DNA of 64,000 nt from Mesorhizobium sp. M2A.F.Ca.ET.046.03.2.1 (GCF_003952425.1 NZ_CP034449.1:1-64000), one strand, 5' to 3'; counted from the stretch's first letter, positions 8,226 to 17,046 are shown. Notes: generated from the sequence alone by a model not told the origin. Translations and numbers: made by a program.

Positions 8226-10250
8226 CTAGCCAATTTTCTGTAGAATGTATCCAGGGAAGATTACTTCTTGGCATTCGATGGTGGCAGTTATGCGTTGAAG
8301 CGTTTCAAGGTCTTCGCTCGTTGAGAAGATTATTTGCTGATTTGCGCCTTTTGCCTTTGACGCTCGCTTGAGAAGATTCTGGAAACTGGGGCGCGAAGAC
8401 GACTGCTGGCGCGGCTCGTCGAATATTAGCATTCCCGGGTGATTAGTTTGCTTCTCTCTTGCGAGTTCGATCAAGCTTAGCTGGTATGACCATTTCAGCC
8501 GAATAGCATCACTTGCCGATGTCTCGAAACCAATTTCAAACCCTTCCTTTTCGGGTCTGTAGCTATCTTCAGAGATCGACAATTCGGAAGGCGAAAAAGT
8601 ACTGAATCCAAAATCTCTTGCTTGACTTTGAACGAGTTCTGTCAGGTGACTAAGCTTGCTCTGGTCGCTTTGTGATAGCTTCTCCTTCGGAAGATTTGCG
8701 CGTTCTTCAAGGAGCTTTGCATAGGCGTCCTGCAAATCGCGGAGGTGATCAATAGCATCATTGAAAACGGCCTGTAGGCCTTCGATGTCCCGAATTCGTG
8801 CCTCGCTTCGAATTCGCTCTTCGATCACAGCCGCCGAGGGGTTTGATCCCGGCGCAACAAGTTCCGATCGCAAAAGCCGAATTTCTGCATAGTGCTCGGC
8901 AAGCTGTCGACTTATAGCCGACAACTGATCCCTGCGTTCATTTTCGTCAGATCGCTCCCTGGCGAGAATACCCTCAAACATTCTCTTTTGTGACCGAATG
9001 TATTCAATATTGTCCGAGACCGGCATGACTGCCGTTAAAGCGTTTTGCGACAATAGTGTGTCTATAAGCGCCTGCTCACAGGTTGGACATCTGTCTGGCG
9101 TTAACGCAGCCGTGACGCCTGAGTAGCGCTGCAGTCGCTGTACATCAAGATTCTTGGCTAAATCATCATCGAGGCTAGCGATACGTCGCTCTAGCGACCT
9201 GATGTCCGCGATCTTTAACTGTTGAGCGCTATGAATCCTTATCCGCTCCGAATTGAGCTCGTCGACCGTAGCGGCCAATTGTTCGAGTTTCAGTGAGACC
9301 TCTTCAGACTGGTCCTCAACCATTGGGATGGCTTGATCAAGGAGGCTCGCCACCGTCCCTCTCAGTTGAGATAGCACGGCGCCGAGAGTGACCCATTCTG
9401 TTCCCTGTGCTAACTGTATATATGGTCTCGACAACGCATCTGGATCAGCAAGAGGCATATCGCTCAGGGCCGCCACTCTGCCGCCCCCTCGAGCAACATA
9501 AAGCTCCAATTCCTGCCGAATAATGGACCACTGCTTCGCATTGGCTGCGATCAGTTCGGCAAGCCGCTCCCTTTGCATTTCAAGTTTGTGGACGTCGAGA
9601 TCTAAGATGAATTCAACAGCTCGCTTATGAACTTCCCGTATCCTCATGTAAGTAGGGATCGCAGCTGGTATCGCGGACCAACCAAACTTCTGTTCAACCC
9701 AGAACATTGGAAACACGGTTTCCAAGTAAAGTTTCGTTTCAGGCGCGTCGTATCGCCTTACCTGGGGCAGGCGCCATCCTAAAAATTCCTCTAGAAAGTG
9801 ATGGAACCCATCCTCTCGTTGCGCGGCACCCGGATCTAGAACGAAGAAATTCTGCCGCCTTAGACCAACTGACCCTTCTGTTAACAAGGGCCCAAAATCC
9901 ACTGTGATCAATCGCGTGTCAGTTGTACCTTTCACTACTCGGCCAACCGTGATGATCTGCTCTTCTCCGTTGGATATCTCAAGCGAAACGCTCGATTCGA
10001 GAACTTCCACACGTTTATCGCTGTCAGTATTTAGATAACTCGTCATCGCGTGAGGAAGTGGAATTTCACGTCTCGGGCTAAGCATCCGTTCCAACCCGAG
10101 CGCATAGAGCATGCCCTGCATGCACGTTGACTTGCCCTTAGTGTTATCTGCCCACAAAACTGTCAAACCAGAAGCGAAGGGCACATCCGCGCCGTAGACG
10201 CCATCTGTTGTCACTGCGCGAAGCCGCAGAAGCCGAAATCTGAGGGTCAT
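8226..10250 (-). CDS. ABC-3C-type SMC/Rad50-like ATPase
   Basis: A 674-residue P-loop ATPase. The Walker A is WADNTKGKSTCMQGMLYALG (first Gly replaced by Ala). Long coiled-coil arms run on either side of a Rad50-like cysteine hook, RCPTCEQAL. The Walker B is GMLIFDEPRQQ near the C terminus. The motifs FGWSAIPAAIPTYMRI and HKRAVEFIL match the SMC-like ATPases that form the core of ABC-three-component conflict systems. Start ATG 10250 overlaps the upstream stop by four bases and has GGAGG seven bases ahead. The protein likely uses ATP-driven arm movement to gate the nuclease-like partner; this role is inferred from the class. Confidence 0.85.
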   Translation of the reverse strand: MTLRFRLLRLRAVTTDGVYGADVPFASGLTVLWADNTKGKSTCMQGMLYALGLERMLSPRREIPLPHAMTSYLNTDSDKRVEVLESSVSLEISNGEEQIITVGRVVKGTTDTRLITVDFGPLLTEGSVGLRRQNFFVLDPGAAQREDGFHHFLEEFLGWRLPQVRRYDAPETKLYLETVFPMFWVEQKFGWSAIPAAIPTYMRIREVHKRAVEFILDLDVHKLEMQRERLAELIAANAKQWSIIRQELELYVARGGGRVAALSDMPLADPDALSRPYIQLAQGTEWVTLGAVLSQLRGTVASLLDQAIPMVEDQSEEVSLKLEQLAATVDELNSERIRIHSAQQLKIADIRSLERRIASLDDDLAKNLDVQRLQRYSGVTAALTPDRCPTCEQALIDTLLSQNALTAVMPVSDNIEYIRSQKRMFEGILARERSDENERRDQLSAISRQLAEHYAEIRLLRSELVAPGSNPSAAVIEERIRSEARIRDIEGLQAVFNDAIDHLRDLQDAYAKLLEERANLPKEKLSQSDQSKLSHLTELVQSQARDFGFSTFSPSELSISEDSYRPEKEGFEIGFETSASDAIRLKWSYQLSLIELAREKQTNHPGMLIFDEPRQQSSSRPSFQNLLKRASKAKGANQQIIFSTSEDLETLQRITATIECQEVIFPGYILQKIG

Positions 10251-10735
10251 AGCAAATCCTCCAACCGCCAAACCCTCTTCATCAAAGCGTCCGTCATGCG
10301 GGGCGCTACTTCGCTTAGGAATCGCTTTTCCTCTTTTAGTGAGTCCTCCTCTGCGAGAATCGCATCGGCCATTTTCGTTCCTTGATCCGTCAATGACACT
10401 GATGTTCCCTTTTCGATTTGCACTAGCTTCAAAGAGTGGGCGAAAGCCACAGCTCGATTTAGAAACGGCTCGACACGCACGGAAATATCCGCTGGCTTGT
10501 ACTCACCGGACAGGAGGCCGCGCACTTCATTCCGCCCTTCCGCGAGGCGCACCGAATGGGCCAAAAATTGCAGCTTCTGGAAGTTCGACCTTCTTCCACG
10601 GCTATGAAATAGAGCGAGTATTAGTACCGCAATCCCCCACGACATGCGGAGATCACCTGGAAGCGGATCAGGTCTGGCGGTGTACGTGAATGAACTATCC
10701 AGAAGCACACGACGAAAAATAGATTCAGTGGACAT
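10247..10735 (-). CDS. ABC-3C-type middle component
   Basis: A 162-residue protein placed between the nuclease-like gene and the ATPase, overlapping both (11 bases and 4 bases). It has the size and helical, winged-helix-like pattern of ABC-3C middle components: a hydrophobic segment (MSWGIAVLILALFHSRGRRS), KLQFLAHSVRLAEGR, and a wing-like segment (VQIEKGTSVSLTDQGTKM). Middle components are thought to bridge effector and ATPase. No catalytic residues are visible. ATG 10735 is preferred because it is nested in the end of the upstream gene; longer readings lack family support. Confidence 0.72.
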   Translation of the reverse strand: MSTESIFRRVLLDSSFTYTARPDPLPGDLRMSWGIAVLILALFHSRGRRSNFQKLQFLAHSVRLAEGRNEVRGLLSGEYKPADISVRVEPFLNRAVAFAHSLKLVQIEKGTSVSLTDQGTKMADAILAEEDSLKEEKRFLSEVAPRMTDALMKRVWRLEDLL

Positions 10736-11642
10736 CGGGAAAATCCAGCGGGCAACGCATAATCCACTCACAGATCGACCCGTATGCAATTTGCTCCGCA
10801 TTCTCGGTAGAAATGCTTGGCGCCGTGACTTGCACCGCAGCAATGAGGGCATCTAGTTCTGCGTGCAGTATCTCTCCCACCGATCCGCTGGCCTGCGGCC
10901 CGGCAAATTGAAGACGACGAGCCCGGCTCTTAATTGCCGACATAACCTTCTCGTGGAGATCTGGCGCGCCAGATCGCAGCGCATCAAGCAAGGCATTGCC
11001 TTGAAGAAACGACTTGATAGCGTCGGCGACCACATCCTCAATTTGATCGGGAGCGGCCCGCTTTTTTAACTTTCGTGTGACGTTGGCCAGCAGGTCGGAG
11101 GAACCTGCAGCCCAGTTTTCAAGCTCCGTCTTCGAGAGAGCCGGGATGCTGAGAGTTACCTTTGAAAGGGCTGAGATCCCGGCTGCGACTGCTTTGCTGG
11201 GAAAAGCACTCGGGTCCTGAATTGCGACTTCGAAGCTTGCGTCGAGCGCAGCGCAGTTGGCAGCCCGAAGATCACCAGTCTTTTTCGCGCAGTGGAGATT
11301 GACATCTTTGCTGTCGTGCAATGGCGTGAGCAGCACCCAGTGCTTGATCGGCAATCCCAGGAATAACTTTGAAATTTCCGTTTGCTTTAGGACAATTTTT
11401 GCGAGATCTGTAGTTATCTTCTTCTTTTGACGATCGGCCCGCACCACAATATCGACCGGCTCCTCGACAGCGTAGCATTGATAGGCTACCAGCTCCTTCG
11501 GACAATAATAATCAATCCCATAGTCGCCCTTGTGAGCTGCCGGAATTTTGTGCACGTGCAAAGGACCGTGCCGACTCTGAAGGAGACTGAAGGCGAATAG
11601 CTCCCACTCGTCTGGATTCCAGACTTGAACTGCACTCGACAT
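10725..11642 (-). CDS. ABC-3C-type effector with restriction-endonuclease-like N-terminus
   Basis: A 305-residue protein and the first gene of the three-gene unit. The N-terminal 120 residues resemble an Mrr-like PD-(D/E)xK fold: an early acidic helix (DEWELFAFSLLQ), GDYGIDYYCP supplying the Asp, then VAYQCYA, where the usual E-x-K strand is replaced by Q-x-Y. The rest is helical and could contact the middle component. In ABC-3C systems the first gene carries the toxic or nucleic-acid-targeting domain. The nuclease assignment is by motif only; catalytic competence is uncertain. Confidence 0.7.
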   Translation of the reverse strand: MSSAVQVWNPDEWELFAFSLLQSRHGPLHVHKIPAAHKGDYGIDYYCPKELVAYQCYAVEEPVDIVVRADRQKKKITTDLAKIVLKQTEISKLFLGLPIKHWVLLTPLHDSKDVNLHCAKKTGDLRAANCAALDASFEVAIQDPSAFPSKAVAAGISALSKVTLSIPALSKTELENWAAGSSDLLANVTRKLKKRAAPDQIEDVVADAIKSFLQGNALLDALRSGAPDLHEKVMSAIKSRARRLQFAGPQASGSVGEILHAELDALIAAVQVTAPSISTENAEQIAYGSICEWIMRCPLDFPDVH

Positions 11643-11833
11643 ATCAAGCGATCCCCCCGGACCCTACTAGCTTACAACCGAAGCGCCAGAATTCAACACA
11701 TAGCTTGGACCAAGAGAATCATCCATTGTAGACCATTAGAGTATACCGTTCTCCCAATTTCACCTAATCTAGTCATCTAAAGATGCGTATGCACAACTCC
11801 TTCAAACGGAAGGTATGCGTATTCGCCGTCCCC
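11643..11833. other. AT-rich intergenic region upstream of the ABC-3C-like module
   Basis: About 190 bases with much more A/T than the surroundings. It holds the presumed promoter of the minus-strand module and a short repeated word, ATGCGTAT, near 11783 and 11813. It marks the right end of the foreign-looking segment. No gene seen. Confidence 0.5.
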
Positions 11834-12104
11834 TCACACCCCCAGCGTCGGCTCCGTATTCACATCCAGCCTCATCCTCCTCGCCGAGCACTTCGCCATG
11901 CACGCCGAGCGCGCGGCCGATCCAGATCGGGTCGATCAGGTGGTCCCATTTGGTCGTGTTGGGGTAGATGAGGAAGTGGTTCAGCATCAGCCAGGGCACC
12001 AGCGTGGCGAAGACCTCGGTGGCGAAGGAGACCTGATACATGGCCTGCCCGTCCAGGCCGACCGGCTCGTCGCGCCAGTTGCCGAGGCGCAAGCGAAACG
12101 CTCG
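11834..12104 (-). pseudogene. Decayed DOPA 4,5-dioxygenase-like gene
   Basis: The minus-strand reading contains FRLRLGNW, then [20 protein letters not shown], then IDPIWIGRALGVHGEVL, collinear with the intact gene at 18215-18640. The first roughly 45 residues are missing. A frameshift near 11860 separates EDEAG from the proper ending LDVNTEPTLGV, whose stop is at 11834. So it is 5'-truncated and frameshifted. It lies directly beside the AT-rich module, which may have landed in or near it. Confidence 0.85.
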
Positions 12105-12156
12105 GGCCGAATATAACGCTGGTTTCCTTCTACATCGCGACCGCCCTCGCTGCGCT

Positions 12157-12720
12157 CTACTTCGCCTTCCCCTTATCCTCCCCACCACCCTCCTGCGCCT
12201 TCGGCGCCGGGGCGGTCGTCACGCCGATGGCGGAGATGCGCCAGCGGTTGTCGACGTTTTCGAAGGACAGGTCGAAATCGATCTCCAGCGGCTGCGTGGG
12301 AAACAGGCCGACCAGGTGCAGCTGCTTCTGGGGATCGAGAAAGGGCGGCGTGGAGAGCTGCGGGGCGACGACGGCAACCGCCGTCAGGTCGGCGCCGGAC
12401 TGGCGCAGCGCCTGGAACCTGATCGCGAGGTCGGCGGCGGTGTTCTGGGCGCGAAAGCCTGGCGAGCCCATGTCCCTCAGCACGGTGAAGTTGCCTGTTT
12501 CCACCGCCTGCTGGAGAGCCATCATCGTGCTGCGGGCAAGGTAGATGGCCTGCGCGGCGTTTGCCGGCCACGCGGGCGCAGTGGGCGCCGGTGCTGTCGG
12601 CGCCGCCTTCTTCTTGCCCGGCGCCGGCGCCTGGGTCTGCGTCTGGGCAAGACCCGGCCCGGCGTCGCAAACGGCCAGCATCGCCGCCAGGAGAATCGTG
12701 ACTGTTCGCATCGGGATCAT
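12157..12720 (-). CDS. Secreted NTF2-like hypothetical protein
   Basis: 187 residues with a signal peptide (TVTILLAAMLAVCDAGPGLA), a Pro/Ala/Lys-rich linker, and a globular part whose ending (IDFDLSFENVDNRWRISAIGV) is typical of NTF2/SnoaL-like alpha-beta cones. Probably periplasmic or surface-associated. It starts 19 bases after the stop of the trimeric autotransporter on the same strand, so the two probably form an operon and it may aid or accompany that protein. ATG 12711 is an alternative start. Function otherwise unknown. Confidence 0.75.
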   Translation of the reverse strand: MIPMRTVTILLAAMLAVCDAGPGLAQTQTQAPAPGKKKAAPTAPAPTAPAWPANAAQAIYLARSTMMALQQAVETGNFTVLRDMGSPGFRAQNTAADLAIRFQALRQSGADLTAVAVVAPQLSTPPFLDPQKQLHLVGLFPTQPLEIDFDLSFENVDNRWRISAIGVTTAPAPKAQEGGGEDKGKAK

Positions 12721-12739
12721 CCTGGCGCGCCGGCGCTTC

Positions 12740-14779
12740 CTACCAGCTCATCCTCAAGCCCAGCCGTCCGCCGGCCATACTCCGGTTGGGATCGAAGGCG
12801 ATGCCGCCATTGAGCTGGAGCTGCGAGCCGAGCCGGGCGCCCGCGCTGAGCGCAAAGGCATTGGCGCCCTCGAAGGTGCCCCAGTTCAAGGTGGTGACGA
12901 ATTTTTCGTCCGGCAGCACGGTCGGCGCGCCGGCCAGCGCCATCGCCATGGCGACGCCGGAATAGGCACGGCTGCCGACGCTGTCGATGCGGGAATTGAG
13001 GCTGTTGAATTGCGCGGGATCGGAAAAGCCGAGCGAGCCCGGGGTCACGGAGGCGAGATGGCCGCTGGCATCGGTGGTGACGATCTCGATCGCGCCGGTC
13101 TGGGCCGATGAGCTCGCCGCCGACGTCAGGCCGGGCATCGAATAGGTGTTGCCCGCCGTGCCGAACACCTGCTCGTTCTGCCTTGTCGCGACCGCGCCCG
13201 AGCCGTAGGCGGCCGAGCCCGCATAGGCGGCGCTGGCGCCGGTGCCGATCGCAACGGCGTTCAGCCCGGCCGAGGATGCGCCCGACCCCATGGCGATCGC
13301 GTTGGCGCCGGTCACCGTCGTGCCATTGCCGAACGCCATCGCATTGGTGGCGTTGACCGTGCTGCCCGATCCGATCACCACCGATCCCGACGAATTGGCG
13401 GTGCTGGCGACAATGTTGTTCGAGCCGAAGACCTGGATGCCGTTGCCGTTGCCGGCGACGTTCGGGGCGTTGACGGCATTGTCGTCGCCATAGACGAAGG
13501 ACTTGTCGCCATTGACGACATTGGGGTCGCCGATCGCGTAGCTGCCATTGCCCCTAACGGTGTTGCCGGTGCCGAAGGCGCCGCTATCGTCGCCGGTGAC
13601 GCTGTTGTTCGAGCCGATGACGGTGGTGTTGTCGCCCTGCGACTGGTTGTTGGTGCCGCCGGCCAACGCATTGGTGCCGCTGGCGTTGCTGCCCGAGCCG
13701 GCCGCGGTGGAGTTGGTGCCGCTGGCGTTCGGCTGCGCGCCGGAAGCGGTCGTGTCGTAATAGGGCGGATTTCCGCCGCCGCCGCTGATGCAGGTCAGGT
13801 CGCCCGCGGCATTGGTGCCGATGCCGGAGGTGCAGCCCGCAAGCGATGCGAAGCGAACGGTTCCCACGACGTCGAGGCCGGCGGCCGGCGCGGTCGTGCC
13901 GATGCCCACATTGCCGTTTGCGTCGATGGTCATGCGGGTCACGCCGTCGGTGGCAAGCAGAAGCCGGCCGCCCGAGCCGGTGGCCGAATGCGCGTTGATC
14001 ATCGAGGTGCCGACGCCGAAGCTCGCGCCGCTATAGCCGAAAGTCAGCGCATCCGCGTTGGCCGCCGAGGATACGCCGATCGTCTCGAACGTATCCTGCG
14101 TGGCGGTTCCATAGACATGCAGCTTGCTGGTGGGGGAAGCGGTGCCGAGACCGACATTGCCGTTCGCTGCGATGTCGAGGCTGCTCGTCGGCGCGCCCGG
14201 CCGGATGCGGAACGGCATCTGGCTGCCGTTCGTCAAGTCGCGTATGAAGAAATTCGTCTCGTTGCCGCCTACGTCCCAGGTCTGCGCCGTGAAGCCGCCG
14301 GCGTTTGTCTGCTCCAGGCGGATCGCCGGCGTGTCGCTTCGGGTTATCTGCAGGCCGAGAGCCGGGCTGGACGTGCCGAGGCCCAGATTGCCGAAGCTGT
14401 TGACATAGACCGAATTCTCGGGAGCGCCCGCATCGACGCGGAACACCATCTTGTTGCTCGTCGCATCCTGGATCCCGAAGTAATTGGCGCCACCAGAGCC
14501 GGAATCGTTCGCAATCAGCGCCCAGTCATTGGCGGCAAATCCGGCGTTCGTGCTCGTGTCGTCGAAGTAGATGCGTGTGTTGTTTTCCTTCATGACGATC
14601 GTGTTGAACCCGAAGGACTCGTTGTCGACGCAGTCGAGCCCGACGCAGAGGCTTCCTTGAACGACCTGGTCGTTCGCAACGACATTGTCGGCAAGCGCGT
14701 CGGCGACCGGCATGGCGAGCATCGCGGCGCCGAGGCGCAACGCCAGGCATTTCGTCGCGAGCTGTTTTGGTTTCGCCAC
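12740..14779 (-). CDS. Trimeric autotransporter adhesin, YadA-like, with tail-fibre-like repeats
   Basis: A 679-residue surface protein. A signal peptide (residues 1-30) precedes a region with repeated GNVGLGTASP / GNVGIGTTAP units (about residues 130-310), which resemble phage tail-fibre and chaperone-type shafts. A YadA head region with short repeats such as NAMAFGNGTTVTGANAIAMG follows. The last roughly 75 residues are a YadA anchor (beta-barrel, ending GGRLGLRMSW with C-terminal Trp). The anchor trimerises in the outer membrane and exposes the passenger. No long coiled-coil stalk is seen. Likely adhesion to surfaces, hosts or other cells. Confidence 0.87.
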   Translation of the reverse strand: MAKPKQLATKCLALRLGAAMLAMPVADALADNVVANDQVVQGSLCVGLDCVDNESFGFNTIVMKENNTRIYFDDTSTNAGFAANDWALIANDSGSGGANYFGIQDATSNKMVFRVDAGAPENSVYVNSFGNLGLGTSSPALGLQITRSDTPAIRLEQTNAGGFTAQTWDVGGNETNFFIRDLTNGSQMPFRIRPGAPTSSLDIAANGNVGLGTASPTSKLHVYGTATQDTFETIGVSSAANADALTFGYSGASFGVGTSMINAHSATGSGGRLLLATDGVTRMTIDANGNVGIGTTAPAAGLDVVGTVRFASLAGCTSGIGTNAAGDLTCISGGGGNPPYYDTTASGAQPNASGTNSTAAGSGSNASGTNALAGGTNNQSQGDNTTVIGSNNSVTGDDSGAFGTGNTVRGNGSYAIGDPNVVNGDKSFVYGDDNAVNAPNVAGNGNGIQVFGSNNIVASTANSSGSVVIGSGSTVNATNAMAFGNGTTVTGANAIAMGSGASSAGLNAVAIGTGASAAYAGSAAYGSGAVATRQNEQVFGTAGNTYSMPGLTSAASSSAQTGAIEIVTTDASGHLASVTPGSLGFSDPAQFNSLNSRIDSVGSRAYSGVAMAMALAGAPTVLPDEKFVTTLNWGTFEGANAFALSAGARLGSQLQLNGGIAFDPNRSMAGGRLGLRMSW

Positions 14780-15139
14780 AAGCCACCTCCCCCGAGGATC
14801 AATGATCGCAGACGTGCAGGCTTATGTGCCGGCCGTCGGTTTGGCAAGCAGTAGAAGCGCTCGCCGCCGGTCTTTATCGCGGGTGTGTTCCCAGAACATC
14901 ACCAGTAACGGCCGGGCTGTGTTCAGACTCTTTTCCAGCCTGGATTGTGCCGGCCATTGCGCGGCCTCAATGTGAACTGCACAGACCACCGTGTCGCGCG
15001 GTGTATTTTAGTTATACCGAATATATGCAGCTGTCCGGTTGTCCCCTTCCCGGCCCCCGGTTGGACTCGCTCGCGTGGAACCAACATGCCTCTGGCGCGT
15101 AGTTTCGCCATCGTTCCCAGCACAAGAAGGCAGGTGTCC
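14780..15139. other. Intergenic region without a supported gene
   Basis: About 360 bases between the divergent autotransporter and a small plus-strand gene. It should hold both promoters. Open frames here lack family features and good ribosome sites. Around 15003-15025 there is a short AT-rich stretch (TTTTAGTTATACCGAATATA) that could belong to a promoter. Confidence 0.5.
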
Positions 15140-15490
15140 ATGGCCGTCCGCAGAAAACGCAGGAAGCACTCCGGCAGCGACCTCTTGCTGGCGCCGGCGG
15201 TCATCGGCATGCGGGTGCCGCTGCTGGTGCTGGATGCCATGAGCCACGCGCCCAACGGGCGAGAGGCCTTGCAGGCGGTGCAGGAAAAGGCGCTTGCGGG
15301 AACGCAAGGGCTGTTCGCGGCGCAGGCAAAGATGCTCGAGGCGGCGTTGCGCTTCTGGCCTGACGTCCTTTCCGGCAAAAGCCCGTCGCTTTGCGATGGA
15401 ACCGTGGCGATGGAAGCGGCGGCGGCTGCCCTGTTGCCCGCGGCCAGGCAGGTGCGGCGCAATTTCGACCGTCTTTCGAAACGGCGCTGA
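15140..15490 (+). CDS. Hypothetical protein, 116 aa, basic and helical
   Basis: Starts MAVRRKRRKHSGSD after AGAAGGCAGGTGTCC. The rest is Ala-rich and helical (GREALQAVQEKALAGTQGLF, then AAAAALLPAARQVRRNFDRL) and ends in basic residues. The overall look is loosely phasin-like, but no diagnostic motif is present. Function unknown. Confidence 0.6.
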   Translation: MAVRRKRRKHSGSDLLLAPAVIGMRVPLLVLDAMSHAPNGREALQAVQEKALAGTQGLFAAQAKMLEAALRFWPDVLSGKSPSLCDGTVAMEAAAAALLPAARQVRRNFDRLSKRR

Positions 15491-15545
15491 CCGCGCCGCT
15501 TGCAGCAGCCGGGCGCCGGTGCGGGACAGGCCGCTTTGGCGCAGC

Positions 15546-16073
15546 CTAGCCGATCGTTGCGAGGAACCGATCGGTGAAGCCGGCGAGCGCGTTCCAGTCG
15601 GTGAATTCGTGATCCTGCCCGGGGCCTGGATCCTCGCCCTTCATGACGACGAATTTGACGAACTGCTCCTGGAAGTAATCGTATTTGGTGAAGCGCAAGG
15701 CGCCGCCCAGCAGAAGCGTCATGCGCGGCTGCCACCCCGTCACGGAAACGAAGCGGTCGACATATTTCCGGGCAGCGGCCTCGTGGCCTTCCAGCGCCGC
15801 CGACAGGCTGACCGATACCAGCGCCGAAGGCTTGCCGCTCAACAGGTCTCGATGCGCGAATACGAAGGTCGTGACGGCTTCCTGATGGTGCTCCTGGTGG
15901 ACCGACGCGGCAATAACGAAGGCGTCGAAATGCCCGAGCTTCAAATCGGGCGTGAACTTCGCGCTGTCCAGCAATTCGACCTGATGCCCGCGCCCGCGAA
16001 TGTCGGTCGCCATCCGTTCGGCGACTTTCCTGGTCTGCCCTTCAGTCGTTCCATAGACAATCAAGAGGTTCAC
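15546..16073 (-). CDS. Flavodoxin-domain protein, HemG-like
   Basis: 175 residues. The N-terminal LLIVYGTTEGQTRKVAERMA is the flavodoxin FMN phosphate loop (TxxGxT). DAFVIAASVHQEHHQ and GWQPRMTLLLGGALRF match HemG-type protoporphyrinogen oxidases and related flavodoxin-fold dehydrogenases. I prefer the GTG at 16073 because GGAGG lies six bases before it and the flavodoxin strand starts at once; an upstream ATG at 16100 is possible. Whether it acts in heme synthesis cannot be told, though two heme proteins lie next to it. Confidence 0.82.
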   Translation of the reverse strand: MNLLIVYGTTEGQTRKVAERMATDIRGRGHQVELLDSAKFTPDLKLGHFDAFVIAASVHQEHHQEAVTTFVFAHRDLLSGKPSALVSVSLSAALEGHEAAARKYVDRFVSVTGWQPRMTLLLGGALRFTKYDYFQEQFVKFVVMKGEDPGPGQDHEFTDWNALAGFTDRFLATIG

Positions 16074-16509
16074 GACGTCCCTCCGAGGGTGGAAAGGCAT
16101 TGATGGGGACAAGCCAGTGCCGTCTCGACCGGCGCGCCTGCGCCCCACTACAACGGAGCGCATCATAGCGCATGAAAGGGGTTTCACGCAGCGATTTTCG
16201 CGGCGGGGCGGATGCCGGGGTGTCCGCGCGACGGACGGAGCGGGGTAGCGCTGCCTTATGTGACGCGGCTCGACTTCCATCCGCCAAGGCTTATGCGATC
16301 ACGCCATCCCGCGGCGGGTGTTTTTTAGCTACCTTGAATATTGCGGCGGACGCAGGTTCGCCGGGCCGGCGCCGGGGCGGGTGCTCCCATCAGGCAACAG
16401 GCGCCGGCCACCTGGAGCGGCCTGCTGGTCACGCGCCGGCCCGGTGTTGACCGCCGGTGCCGCTTGCGCAGCCGACGCCGGCGCGCCCTTCTGTCCAGCC
16501 CGGGCGCTG
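16074..16509. other. GC-rich intergenic region without a supported gene
   Basis: About 430 bases between the flavodoxin gene and the cytochrome gene. CCCGCGGCGGG followed by TGTTTTTT near 16308-16328 could be a weak plus-strand terminator. Remaining frames are Ala/Pro/Arg-rich noise typical of high-GC sequence. Confidence 0.45.
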
Positions 16510-17046
16510 CTATTCGCGGCTGTCGGCGAGCTCGTTCGAGGCGAGCGGGTTCATGCGCTCCAGCGTTCCGTCCTTCATGACGAACTGGTGCCATATCGCG
16601 ATCAGCGCATGGGCGCCGGCCAGCCACAGGATCAGCGTGCCGCCGGTTTCGTGCAGGTCGGCGATCAGGCCCGGCGCGCCCTGCACGGGCGCGGCGAGCG
16701 CCGGCAGGTCCAGCCCCAGGAAGGAGACCTGGATGCCGAGGCGCGAGGCGGCATACCAGCCGCTCAGAGGCAGCGCGATGAGGAACAGATAGAGCACCGT
16801 GTGCCCGGCGCGCGCGGCAAGGTCCATCCAGCGGCTCTGCGGGTCCTCGACGCGGGGGGCAGCGCCCAGCCAGCGCGCCAGCAGGCGCGGGACGACCAGC
16901 AGCAGCACGGCGAGGCCGAGGGTGAAATGCAAATAGGGCGGGTCGGCGCGCGCATGGCGCCCGCCCTCGGCGGTGAACCAGGCGATGACGACCAGCAGGG
17001 CCGTAAGCCAATGGATCGCGATGGTGATCTGTGAATAGCGCCGCAT
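16510..17046 (-). CDS. Cytochrome b561 family protein (CybB-like)
   Basis: 178 residues with four membrane helices. It starts MRRYSQITIAIHWLTALLVV, where the His of IAIHW is a heme ligand; a second is in LHFTLG, and further His residues are in ADLHETGG and HALIAIWHQF. Such small di-heme proteins move electrons in the inner membrane, for example from quinol or superoxide. A second, divergent cytochrome b lies 120 bases upstream on the same strand, together with a PepSY protein. Confidence 0.88.
   Translation of the reverse strand: MRRYSQITIAIHWLTALLVVIAWFTAEGGRHARADPPYLHFTLGLAVLLLVVPRLLARWLGAAPRVEDPQSRWMDLAARAGHTVLYLFLIALPLSGWYAASRLGIQVSFLGLDLPALAAPVQGAPGLIADLHETGGTLILWLAGAHALIAIWHQFVMKDGTLERMNPLASNELADSRE

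Noticed and set aside
8178-11833. Direct repeats flanking the ABC-3C-like module (attachment sites)
   Set aside because: I compared the two borders and saw no convincing shared word beyond short matches; no integrase is present.
11802-12188. 128-aa intact gene for a dioxygenase
   Set aside because: The frame is open, but its first 28 residues and last 20 are not family sequence. The real ending is in another frame, so it is a relic.
15140-15490. Phasin
   Set aside because: The helical, Ala-rich look is suggestive but no phasin signature is present.
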